Assembly: GCA_016177385.1 (NCBI GenBank)
Contig: JACOVJ010000081.1
Location: 1 to 20,293 of the forward strand
Source: Candidatus Niyogiibacteriota bacterium
GTDB lineage: Bacteria > Patescibacteriota > Minisyncoccia > HO2-45-28
Direction of reading: 5' to 3'
Length of the DNA: 20,293 nt
Below are positions 1 to 6,493 of this stretch, piece after piece. Position 1 is the first letter of the stretch, and each line of letters opens with the position of its first letter. Both the position numbers and the translations under genes were made by a program. The notes under the pieces are model-generated. The model was not told the origin of the DNA, ran no database searches, and was given only the letters and a program-made list of their open reading frames with translations.

Positions 1-1202
1 GCGCCGGCAACCTGCAATCGCTGAATCGATGAGGAGGCGTTGGAGATAATTCCACCACCGATGGTCAAAAGGTGATTAACATCGAGCGTGCTGGTAAGCG
101 CACCGGACGTATTGTAAATATCGATGATGTTGGCGACTTGACCGGAAATCGGCTGCAACGCAAATGTTGTCGTTGCGATACCGCTATCGTTTTGAACCGA
201 AAGTTTTGCATACGGCGTTGTGGAACCGATGCCGACACGGTTGGTGGTGGTCGACAGCCGGTTAAACCCTCCATCCGTGCTTATAACGTCCCATCCCCCG
301 CCGGAACCGCCACCCGATGATGCCGAAGCCCATGTCAGAGTTCCGTCGGAAGCAACCTTAAGAAAATTGCTCGCGGTGATGGACGACGGCCATGTATAGG
401 TTTGCCCGTTGAATTGCGTAGTGCCGGTCGCGACAAGATTTCCAACCTTCGCGGTCCCGGTGATGAACGCATCTCCTTCAACGGTCAACGGTTTCGCGGA
501 CGATGAGGTCGCGATTCCGACGCGTCCGCTCGCATCAATAACCAAAATATTAGCGGCGGCGGAATTTTGAATTTGAAAAACCGTGCCAACCTGCCCTGCC
601 GCCGCGCGGATAGAAAGCGGAATGGCGTTCGTGGATGTTGCCTCAATCGTTACGATCGAATTAACGATCGGGGTCGTTGTCCCAAATGATGACGGCGTTG
701 TGCTTCCGCTGACCGCCGATGCGATGCGGGCAAATGCGGCCGCGGAGATCCGCTGGCGCGGGGTCAGTGTTTGAGAAGCATCATTGTCCGAAGAAACCGT
801 TACCTGAAGATAAACATCCGAATTCCGGCTGAAATCATAATCCAAAAGATCAGGATAGCTGTTTGCGACGTCGCCGATATTGACGTTGAAAACGCCCTGC
901 CGAACAGTGGCGGTCGTCGTTCCCGGCGTACTTACCGGCCACACGCGGCTTCCGGAGCCGACCGTCGCGTTATCCCAAATGGAAAAAGTGAAATAAAACG
1001 TCGTCCCCGCTCCGCCCAGCAGATCTCCATCCGCATCTGCCAATCGGCCCTGATAGGAAATGATCGTGGGGACGCCTGCGGCGGCCAACGCATGAAAAAC
1101 AAAAGCGGCGCCTCCGATGATCCCGAACGCCGCCAAACTTAACGCCCATAAAAGGACGCCCTTACCCGTTTGATTCAAAAGAGTTTTTTTCTCGCGATTC
1201 AT
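1..1202 (-). CDS. Tail-fibre-like secreted surface protein, N-terminal 400 residues (partial)
   Basis: The reading frame opens with ATG at 1200-1202 and stays open to the left edge, so the C-terminus is missing. Residues 1-20 are basic and polar; about 21-42 form a hydrophobic export segment ending in small residues. It is followed by the motif ISYQGRLADADG, which I associate with large exported proteins of CPR bacteria. Residues 45-165 look like a beta-rich head. From about 195 on there are phage-tail-fibre-like stretches such as VGIATSSSAKPLTV and VGIGSTTPYAKLSV, separated by Ser/Thr/Gly-rich spacers including GGGSGGGW. Proteins of this style often end in an intramolecular chaperone domain, but that part is outside the window. 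Likely role: a secreted or cell-surface fibrous protein, possibly adhesive (inference). The start is fixed by the export signal. No Shine-Dalgarno sequence sits directly before it; a hairpin occupies that place. Confidence 0.85.
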   Translation of the reverse strand, partial: MNREKKTLLNQTGKGVLLWALSLAAFGIIGGAAFVFHALAAAGVPTIISYQGRLADADGDLLGGAGTTFYFTFSIWDNATVGSGSRVWPVSTPGTTTATVRQGVFNVNIGDVANSYPDLLDYDFSRNSDVYLQVTVSSDNDASQTLTPRQRISAAAFARIASAVSGSTTPSSFGTTTPIVNSIVTIEATSTNAIPLSIRAAAGQVGTVFQIQNSAAANILVIDASGRVGIATSSSAKPLTVEGDAFITGTAKVGNLVATGTTQFNGQTYTWPSSITASNFLKVASDGTLTWASASSGGGSGGGWDVISTDGGFNRLSTTTNRVGIGSTTPYAKLSVQNDSGIATTTFALQPISGQVANIIDIYNTSGALTSTLDVNHLLTIGGGIISNASSSIQRLQVAG

Positions 1203-1204
1203 TC

Positions 1205-1238
1205 AAACGACCGGACGACCGATCGTTTCCTTATTATA
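1205..1238 (-). promoter_or_regulatory. -10 box and start-proximal hairpin for the tail-fibre-like gene
   Basis: On the minus strand an exact TATAAT lies at 1233-1238, about 30 bases before the ATG at 1202. Between them, 1205-1214 (AAACGACCGG on plus) pairs with 1219-1228 (CCGATCGTTT), giving a 10-bp stem with one G-U wobble and a 4-base loop. A start site about 7 bases after the -10 box would put the stem at or next to the 5' end of the mRNA, leaving only two bases between stem and start codon. I see no convincing -35 box. Confidence 0.45.
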
Positions 1239-1260
1239 GCGAATGCGAGTGTTTACTTTC

Positions 1261-1269
1261 TGTGGATAA
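1261..1269 (-). promoter_or_regulatory. DnaA-box-like nonamer TTATCCACA
   Basis: An exact match to the classical DnaA box, reading TTATCCACA on the minus strand, in the gap between the murB stop and the -10 box of the next gene. It is the first of four exact copies within about 1 kb. Confidence 0.5.
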
Positions 1270-1293
1270 GTGCGGGACAACCGCTGACAACGC

Positions 1294-2223
1294 TTATGCG
1301 ATGAATTGCACCTCCTCGTCGAGCAAAATCCCGTAACTCCGGCGCACACGGTCTTTTACCAAACTAACCAACGCCATGACATCTTCCGCGGTCGAGTTAT
1401 CCACATTGACAAAATAATTCGCATGGCGGGTGGAGATGGCGACGCCGCGGATCTTTATTCCTTTCAGATCCAATCGGTCGATCAAAAATGCGGCGGGAAT
1501 GACGGGATCACGCGAGAATTTTTGTAGTTCAGGAATTTTTTTTGTCAAGGACGACTTATCCACAGCCCCCCACGGAACATTTTTAAACATACATCCCGCG
1601 CATCGCGAACCGATATCCTGCGTCCGGCTGCGCCGCTCCGAAAATTCGGCGACGAGTTTTTGCGAGCGCGCCGGATCGCCCGGCTCAAGATGCACGATCG
1701 CCGAAACCACGATCCACGAGGGCCGTTTTTTAAAGATCGAGTCGCGATAGCCGAAATTACATTCGCGCGGTGAAAAAATGCGGATGCGGTCGGCCTCGGA
1801 ATCAAACACCGAAACCGAATGCAAAACATCTTTCATTTCCGTTCCGTAGCATCCCGCATTCCCCCGCACCGAGCCGCCGATCGTTCCCGGGATTCCGATA
1901 GCCCACTCGAATCCCGCGAGGCCCGCGCGGATCGTCTCTGCCGTTAGGCGCGCCATGGAAACTCCGGCATCCGCTTCGACGCGCGCTCCGTTGATCGAAC
2001 AATGAGCAAGACCCATTTTGATCGCAAGGCCGTCAAAGCCGCGATCTGAGACAAGCATATTGGAACCCGCGCCTAGCAGAAAAAATCGCAAGCCCTTTTC
2101 GCGCGCAAAATGGACCGCATCGCGCAGATCCTCAAGTGTGCGGGCTTCGCAAAAATATCGGGCCCGACCCCCGATTTTAAAAACTGTATGCGGCCTTAAT
2201 TCGACATGCTCGCGAATTTCCAT
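1294..2223 (-). CDS. murB: UDP-N-acetylenolpyruvoylglucosamine reductase (MurB)
   Basis: MurB reduces UDP-GlcNAc-enolpyruvate to UDP-MurNAc with NADPH and FAD, in cytoplasmic peptidoglycan precursor synthesis. The 309 residues match the family length. The FAD-binding half shows GAGSNMLVSDRGFDG (51-65) and GIPGTIGGSVRGNAG (110-124). Catalytic-region motifs are GYRDSIFK with Arg160, AGCMFKN at 209-215, and EEVQF near the C-terminus with Glu304. The spacing between Arg160 and AGCMFKN lacks the insert of type I MurB, so this is type II-like. The residue that donates the proton to the enol intermediate is Ser in the usual GS-FKNP motif; here it is Cys211, and the Pro after KN is Val. An SD-like AGGGGAG sits about 7 bases before the ATG, next to a strong hairpin. 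It is probably the single murB of a peptidoglycan-making cell. Confidence 0.97.
   Translation of the reverse strand: MEIREHVELRPHTVFKIGGRARYFCEARTLEDLRDAVHFAREKGLRFFLLGAGSNMLVSDRGFDGLAIKMGLAHCSINGARVEADAGVSMARLTAETIRAGLAGFEWAIGIPGTIGGSVRGNAGCYGTEMKDVLHSVSVFDSEADRIRIFSPRECNFGYRDSIFKKRPSWIVVSAIVHLEPGDPARSQKLVAEFSERRSRTQDIGSRCAGCMFKNVPWGAVDKSSLTKKIPELQKFSRDPVIPAAFLIDRLDLKGIKIRGVAISTRHANYFVNVDNSTAEDVMALVSLVKDRVRRSYGILLDEEVQFIA
1397..1405 (+). promoter_or_regulatory. DnaA-box-like nonamer inside murB
   Basis: Exact TTATCCACA on the plus strand, in the 3' part of murB, where it encodes part of NVDNS. It may be coincidental coding sequence, but it falls in the 1261-2282 cluster. Confidence 0.35.
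1556..1564 (+). promoter_or_regulatory. DnaA-box-like nonamer inside murB
   Basis: Exact TTATCCACA on the plus strand inside murB, encoding part of AVDKS. It is the second intragenic copy, in the same orientation as the one at 1397. Confidence 0.35.
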
Positions 2224-2229
2224 TTTAAA

Positions 2230-2270
2230 ACTCCCCTAGGACTCCCCTCGGGGTTCCCGAGGGGAGTCCT
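2230..2270 (-). promoter_or_regulatory. Perfect 15-bp hairpin before murB, with possible SD-competing arm
   Basis: Positions 2238-2252 and 2256-2270 are perfect reverse complements (15 bp) around a 3-base loop. On the minus strand the hairpin sits just before the murB SD. The right arm contains AGGGGAGT and the SD region (2230-2237) is again AGGGGAGT, so the left-arm ACTCCCCT could pair with either. There is no long T-run directly after the stem, so it is not a textbook terminator, though it could still stop transcription from the upstream gene. Confidence 0.6.
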
Positions 2271-2273
2271 TTG

Positions 2274-2282
2274 TGTGGATAA
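2274..2282 (-). promoter_or_regulatory. DnaA-box-like nonamer directly after a stop codon
   Basis: On the minus strand the TGA stop of the cupredoxin-type gene (2284-2286) is followed after one base by TTATCCACA. It lies between the stop and the pre-murB hairpin. Confidence 0.5.
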
Positions 2283-2283
2283 C

Positions 2284-3918
2284 TCAACGGCTCTCAACAA
2301 CGATCGCGCCGGTCAAACTTGAATTCAGATGGTCGTGGTATCTCCATGTGCCCACCTGATCGAATTTGAATTCGAATTTTGCGCCGGTTTCGAGCCCGCG
2401 GCATGCGTCAAAGGTGCTCCCGATGCATCCGCCGGTCGTCGGATACGCCGCATGAGTCGGATGCATGGCGGATGCCGGCCAATGGGGACGGGAGCCGCCA
2501 TTTGTCCAAATAACAGCGTCACCTTGTTTGACCATGAGTTCGCGCGGGAAAAATCCTTCATCGGTGATTTTCACCTCCCATGTCCGAGGAATCGTGGGGG
2601 CGGCACCGGTCGGAACCGGAGCCGCTTGGGGGGAAATGCTTTGAATGGGCGCGGGAAGCGCTCCCGCCGCGCACGCGCGGTCCGGCGTCCATCCTTCCGC
2701 AAGGCATGCAGTCGGGAAAACGCGGCATTCCTGCGTTTTGGCGTTCCGCGCGGGGGTCACGACTTGCGCGCAAATGCGGCCATCCGCATTCACCGGCAAA
2801 CGCACCAGATTATCGAAATACAAAAGCGCGGCTTTCGCGTTCTGCATCGCGGAATTCGCCTGCCCGAACGCCTCGCCGAAATCCTTTGCCTCGAGCGCCG
2901 CCTTGGCTTTGGCTAGATGCTCGTTCGCATTTTTCGCAAGAACCATCACCTTTTCCGGAACCTCTTTTTTCGCATCGGTCGCCTCTTTTATTTTCCGCTC
3001 CAGCTGGGATACAAGCTCCGTTGCGGCCGCGACCATCCGGCGGGCGCGCGTTTCCGGATCGAACTGCTGGCTTTGGACAGCGCGAAGCGAATCTTCCGCC
3101 GCCGTATCTCGGATACCCCCCAATTGCCGCGCCTCGAGCGCCTTTTGCGCCGCGTTCGAGATGTTCAGTTGCACAGCCTCCCGCACGCCCTTCAATTGCG
3201 CTTCCGAATGAAGTTTTGCAAGAAAATTCTCGAGCCCTCGAATGCGCATCTCCAGAAACTCTTTCTCGCTGTCGGGAACCGTTCCGGTCTTTGCCTTTAA
3301 CAGAACCAGATCGCGTTCTGCAAGTTCGATCTTTTTACGAAGATCATCCGCCGTGTGCGCGACGATCGTTTGCGCCTTCTCTTTGGTCAAATTCCCGGCC
3401 TCCAGCTGATGTGCGACCACTTCGGTCGCGCGCGTCAGTCCCTGCTGCGAAACGTCAAGCGATCGTTTGATGGCGTCGCGGGCCGCTTCCGGCGCCTTTT
3501 CCAAAACCTGACCCAGCACGGCCTGATGACGCAACGATAGGGCGTTGAACCGCTCGACAAGTACTCCGACATTCTGCCCGGTTTCATCCAATGTTTTTAA
3601 TCGTTCGCCCGCCGTCGTGATTTGCGCCCGGTACAGGGCTTCGGCGCGCGCTGCGGCTCCAGAATCCGCATTGCGCTCCACAATACTTTTCAATTCCGCA
3701 AGACGCTCCTCCGCGATCTGCGAACGGACCTCCTCCCTGCGGATCGCGCCGAACGTCAAAAGGTTTAGACGCGCCCAATCGCCCATGCGGTCGAAAATAT
3801 GAAGCGCGCTCTCGGGCGTCGTGCCCGGAGCGACCGTCACATCCGGCTCCTGAGCAAGCGCAATGCCGCATCCGGCCGCGACCAGAACGGAAAGAATAAA
3901 CGCAACATGGAAACGCAT
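2284..3918 (-). CDS. Secreted DUF5667-like helical protein with C-terminal cupredoxin domain
   Basis: Numbered from ATG 3918 (544 aa). Residues 1-22 are a signal peptide with an ALA|Q cleavage site. Residues about 33-360 are helical and charged, starting with a DUF5667-like stretch (SALHIFDRMGDWARL, later EERLAELKSIVERN) and continuing as probable coiled coil. Four Cys (383, 398, 405, 416) form a small Cys-rich module. After a Pro/Ala linker, about 442-544 form a cupredoxin-like beta domain. His479 (PHW), His486 and His489 (MHPTH), Cys498, Cys506 and YHDH (527-530) could bind metal, but the usual Cys-His-Met loop of type 1 copper proteins is absent. Role is unknown; an extracytoplasmic metal-binding or redox function is an inference. 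The start is uncertain: the frame extends to GTG 3999, which has an AAGGA 7 bases upstream, but that adds 27 residues before the signal peptide; ATG 3924 is also possible. Confidence 0.85.
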   Translation of the reverse strand: MRFHVAFILSVLVAAGCGIALAQEPDVTVAPGTTPESALHIFDRMGDWARLNLLTFGAIRREEVRSQIAEERLAELKSIVERNADSGAAARAEALYRAQITTAGERLKTLDETGQNVGVLVERFNALSLRHQAVLGQVLEKAPEAARDAIKRSLDVSQQGLTRATEVVAHQLEAGNLTKEKAQTIVAHTADDLRKKIELAERDLVLLKAKTGTVPDSEKEFLEMRIRGLENFLAKLHSEAQLKGVREAVQLNISNAAQKALEARQLGGIRDTAAEDSLRAVQSQQFDPETRARRMVAAATELVSQLERKIKEATDAKKEVPEKVMVLAKNANEHLAKAKAALEAKDFGEAFGQANSAMQNAKAALLYFDNLVRLPVNADGRICAQVVTPARNAKTQECRVFPTACLAEGWTPDRACAAGALPAPIQSISPQAAPVPTGAAPTIPRTWEVKITDEGFFPRELMVKQGDAVIWTNGGSRPHWPASAMHPTHAAYPTTGGCIGSTFDACRGLETGAKFEFKFDQVGTWRYHDHLNSSLTGAIVVESR

Positions 3919-4064
3919 ATGCATACGATTCAAATTTTTACGGTTAACGAGTAATGATATAAGCATTCCTTGGTGCGACAGACGGGGTTTGAACTCCACA
4001 CAGATGTCCTTATGTGAGTGCCGCCATCTGCCGCGCCAAAAATCCTATCGGGGCCATCGTGAAT

Positions 4065-4073
4065 ATCATAGCA
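4065..4073 (-). promoter_or_regulatory. Candidate second promoter, extended -10
   Basis: The minus strand reads TGC followed by TATGAT (4070-4065), an extended -10 pattern with no good -35. It lies inside the leader of the cupredoxin-type gene, downstream of the hairpin at 4087-4103, and would give a leader of about 140 bases to ATG 3918. Confidence 0.3.
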
Positions 4074-4086
4074 TAAAACACAGAAC

Positions 4087-4103
4087 CCCGCGTCAAGCGC
4101 GGG
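4087..4103 (-). terminator. GC-rich hairpin, possible weak terminator or attenuator
   Basis: CCCGCG (4087-4092) and CGCGGG (4098-4103) enclose a 5-base loop. On the minus strand the stem is followed by a T-rich but interrupted stretch (GTTCTGTGTTTT). It lies between the promoter at 4144-4172 and the cupredoxin gene, so it could end readthrough from the epimerase gene or attenuate the leader. This sequence type also resembles common short intergenic palindromes. Confidence 0.4.
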
Positions 4104-4143
4104 ATCCTATGCGGACATATGTGTCTAACACTCACGTCCTATA

Positions 4144-4172
4144 TTTATAGCATATCCTCCTTATAAATGCAA
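4144..4172 (-). promoter_or_regulatory. Sigma70-like promoter for the cupredoxin gene
   Basis: On the minus strand TTGCAT (4172-4167), a 17-base spacer ending in TGC, then TATAAA (4149-4144): a -35, extended -10 and -10 at standard spacing. It points towards the cupredoxin gene and predicts a long 5' leader of about 220 bases. Confidence 0.55.
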
Positions 4173-4183
4173 GGGTCCGAGGT

Positions 4184-4192
4184 TGTGGATAA
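4184..4192 (-). promoter_or_regulatory. DnaA-box-like nonamer directly after a stop codon
   Basis: On the minus strand the TAG stop of the epimerase gene (4197-4199) is followed after four bases by TTATCCACA. The arrangement is the same as at 2274 and 11936. Confidence 0.5.
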
Positions 4193-4196
4193 CCAG

Positions 4197-5162
4197 CTAT
4201 ATTCCTTTTTTCAATTCTGCAATACCGTCTTCAAGCCGCATCCGCGGCGCCCAGCCGAGCAATTCCCGCGCCCGTGAAATATCCGCAAGCGTTGCCTTCG
4301 CTTCGCCTCGTCTCGGTGGCGCCCATATGCATTTTCCGGTTTTTAACAATTCATCCGGCGGCGTGGTGTTCGGGAGGCCGCACACATGACACGCAACCTC
4401 CCAAATCGAATAATTCCGTCCGGTCCCTAAATTGATGATCTCGCCACTACCGACTTTTGACGATTCGGCGGCCAGTAAATTTCCGGCTACCGCATCCCCG
4501 ATCCATGTAAAATCCCGCCGGCGATGGCCGTCCGGCACGATCGTGAGCGGCTCGCTGTTCTTCAGTTGGTCCAAAAAAATCCCGATGACCGTGGCGTAAG
4601 CGCCGTCCGCTATCGTGGTCTGGCGCGGCCCGTGCACATTGAAATACCGGATGCATACCGTTTCTGGACCGTCCGTCAGGATGCCTCGGTCTTTCATCAG
4701 CATCTCTCCCATGCGCTTTGAAGACGCATACGGCGAGAGCGCTTGGGGCGACAACGCCATATCCTCCCGAAGTGGAAGCGTGTCCCGATCACCGTATGCG
4801 GTCGAGGATCCCGAATAGACGATACGACGCACGCCATACCGCTTCGCAAGCTCCAAGATATTGCGCGTACCGAGCACATTCACCGAAAAATAAAGGTCGG
4901 GATCGGCAAAGGACGGCTGGATCCGCGCCCGCGCCGCACAATGAAAAATGACCTCCGGCAGCGTTTTCCTAAAAACACCCTCGAGCGCTTCGGTATTCCG
5001 GATGTCCACTTCAAAATTCGGCGCGTCGGGATTCGCGTGCTCCCGCTTGCCCGTGGACAAATCGTCTACAGAAAACACGCGGTCGCCCCGCGCGACGCAT
5101 GCGTCTACGATATGAGAGCCGATGAAGCCCAACCCTCCCGTTACAAGAACGGTTCGTGCCAT
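4197..5162 (-). CDS. NAD-dependent sugar-nucleotide epimerase/dehydratase (GalE-like SDR)
   Basis: An extended short-chain dehydrogenase of 321 aa, the normal length for UDP-hexose 4-epimerases. The Rossmann motif GGLGFIG (9-15) binds NAD. The active site shows SGSSTAYG (about 117-124) and YASSK (Tyr145, Lys149). The substrate region includes RYFNVHGPRQ, and the C-terminal half has the usual DFTWIGDAV and NLGTG elements. It would act in the cytoplasm on a UDP- or dTDP-sugar feeding the adjacent glycan genes. Exact substrate cannot be read from sequence; UDP-glucose/galactose or the GlcNAc/GalNAc pair are the obvious options. ATG 5162 lies 7 residues before the Rossmann motif and must be close to the true start; no clear SD. 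A structured repeat lies upstream and a DnaA-box-like site follows the stop. Confidence 0.93.
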   Translation of the reverse strand: MARTVLVTGGLGFIGSHIVDACVARGDRVFSVDDLSTGKREHANPDAPNFEVDIRNTEALEGVFRKTLPEVIFHCAARARIQPSFADPDLYFSVNVLGTRNILELAKRYGVRRIVYSGSSTAYGDRDTLPLREDMALSPQALSPYASSKRMGEMLMKDRGILTDGPETVCIRYFNVHGPRQTTIADGAYATVIGIFLDQLKNSEPLTIVPDGHRRRDFTWIGDAVAGNLLAAESSKVGSGEIINLGTGRNYSIWEVACHVCGLPNTTPPDELLKTGKCIWAPPRRGEAKATLADISRARELLGWAPRMRLEDGIAELKKGI

Positions 5163-5248
5163 ACACTTTTATTAAGGCATCCTATTGCGTTCTTGAGAAT
5201 CCTGTTTTTAAATACACCACAGAAACTCAACTTTGGGAAGATTCCGAG

Positions 5249-5456
5249 TAATGTGCAAGCACATAGGGCGGTTTTTGAAAAAGCAGAGCGGCATTCGGTT
5301 TTGAAAAGCTCTCGCAGTCCCGACGGGCTTGGTCTCGATCCGCCAGCGGGCGGAGAGAGCCGTCGGGGCGAGAGCGCAGGCAGGCGCCGTCGCTGGAACG
5401 GCGAACTGCCGGCCTGAAATCGAATGCCGCGGAGCGCAAAAACCGCCAAATGTGCC
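5249..5456. repeat. MITE-like structured inverted-repeat element, copy 1
   Basis: About 208 bp without a convincing gene. The ends pair in three perfect blocks: 5259-5264 with 5450-5455 (6 bp), 5267-5277 with 5437-5447 (11 bp) and 5288-5297 with 5421-5430 (10 bp). Inside is a long hairpin: 5308-5315 with 5368-5375, 5319-5326 with 5360-5367, and 5340-5344 with 5349-5353. A second hairpin pairs 5379-5383 with 5406-5410 and 5385-5390 with 5398-5403. The whole would fold as a three-way branched structure. Bases 5267-5345 recur identically at 20215-20293. The right end abuts the stop of the next epimerase gene, which ends at 5460. No transposase is nearby. A non-autonomous transposable element or a REP/palindromic repeat family are the main options. 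Confidence 0.75.
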
Positions 5457-5459
5457 TGC

Positions 5460-6491
5460 CTAAAACAATGGCGCGTACTTCTTATACCTCCCTTCGATCT
5501 TTTCGAGCGCCGGGCGGGATTCAAACTGGTACCGGTATCCGAGCATGGTTGTGATCTTCGAGCCGTCCATGACAATGGGGTAGGAATAAAATTTCCACCC
5601 ACCCCTGGATGTCGGAATCCGGCCGCGCGAGCCGTGCCACAGCCAAAAGAATGCAAGCCGCACCATCCACGGCGTAATGCGGAACGTCCGCTTGTGCATG
5701 ATATCCGCCATGTCATGGGCAAGCACCGTGGTGTTCGGCGTGATGTTGAAAACCTCATACGCATGGTGCGCTTCGCCGAATGTCAGCATGGAAACAATAT
5801 CGCTCACATCGTCCTCATGGATGAATTGCCGGCACCAGATAGTATTTGCCACCGGAATGATGGGAAGGCCCTTGCGCAAAACGCTTTGAAGGCCGAACCG
5901 CGCGAACATAAATCTCCCGCGCGGGCCCGTGATGGCGGCCGGTCGGACAACGGTCACCTGCGGGGTTTCGCGTCCTTCCTTTTTTGCCGCCCGGAAGGTC
6001 TTTTCTAAGGCCTTTTCTGCCGCGATCTTTTCGACCCCGTAGAGGTATTCATCCTCCCGCAAGTCCTCGTTTTCTCCGAACCAACGCTCGAGGGTATTGG
6101 ACGCGAGTGCGCCGTAACAGGACGCGCTCGAAAAATGAATGAGACGCCCTACGAAGGAATGCGAGAATGCGAAATCGAACACTTTTTGCGCGCCTCCGAC
6201 ATTCCATTGCCATTGAAGCGCCCGCCGGCCATACATTTCGCGGATCTGCCATGCCGCGTGGATCACCACCGACGGCTCGTAATTCGCCACGGCATCCTGC
6301 CATGTTTCGCAGGACGTATTATCCCGGATCCAGATGATCTTGGAATTATTCGACAGCAGATCGGGCTTCGCCTCTTTGTCCAAACAAACGACAACGCCAA
6401 CGTCATCGCGTTTTGAAAATTGATCCGCAAGCATCCCGCCGACATAGCCGGCGGCTCCGGTGATGAAAAGATTAGTGGGTTTTTGTGCCAT
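5460..6491 (-). CDS. NAD-dependent epimerase/dehydratase family protein (SDR)
   Basis: An extended SDR of 343 aa. The N-terminal GAAGYVGG (12-19) is the dinucleotide-binding loop; SSASCYG (121-127) and YGVEK (Tyr151, Lys155) are the active-site elements. VVRPAAITGPRGRF in the middle matches the family substrate region. It differs clearly from the epimerase at 4197-5162, for example with HAAWQI after strand 4, so the two are not recent duplicates. It starts 2 bases after the stop of the sugar-phosphate transferase gene, so both are probably co-transcribed and translationally linked. It likely epimerises or reduces a nucleotide sugar used by that transferase; the substrate is unknown. The structured repeat begins right behind its TAG stop and may have supplied the current 3' end. 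Confidence 0.9.
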   Translation of the reverse strand: MAQKPTNLFITGAAGYVGGMLADQFSKRDDVGVVVCLDKEAKPDLLSNNSKIIWIRDNTSCETWQDAVANYEPSVVIHAAWQIREMYGRRALQWQWNVGGAQKVFDFAFSHSFVGRLIHFSSASCYGALASNTLERWFGENEDLREDEYLYGVEKIAAEKALEKTFRAAKKEGRETPQVTVVRPAAITGPRGRFMFARFGLQSVLRKGLPIIPVANTIWCRQFIHEDDVSDIVSMLTFGEAHHAYEVFNITPNTTVLAHDMADIMHKRTFRITPWMVRLAFFWLWHGSRGRIPTSRGGWKFYSYPIVMDGSKITTMLGYRYQFESRPALEKIEGRYKKYAPLF

Positions 6492-6493
6492 GG

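Larger units (their letters stand above)
3998..4135. repeat. Interspersed inverted repeats in the leader of the cupredoxin gene
   Basis: ACACAGATGTCC (3998-4009) is, with one mismatch, the reverse complement of GGACATATGTGT (4113-4124). GTGAGTG (4014-4020) is the exact reverse complement of CACTCAC (4129-4135). The pairs are crossed and not nested, so they could form a pseudoknot-like fold or be two paired protein-binding sites. Both readings are inference. Confidence 0.35.

Noticed and set aside
1261..2282. Chromosomal replication origin
   Set aside because: The DnaA-box cluster is real, but there is no dnaA/dnaN neighbour, no AT-rich unwinding region, and two of the boxes are inside murB. 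It is kept only as a finding.
2580..3470. 296-aa plus-strand open frame
   Set aside because: It lies opposite the coiled-coil part of the cupredoxin-type gene; the product is Arg/Pro/Ser-rich noise.
4087..4103. Riboswitch aptamer
   Set aside because: The leader has hairpins, but I cannot match any known aptamer core by eye.
5141..5764. Open frames crossing the structured repeat, on both strands
   Set aside because: They run from the epimerase gene in a wrong frame into the repeat, have no SD or recognisable domain, and palindromic GC-rich DNA often stays open by chance.
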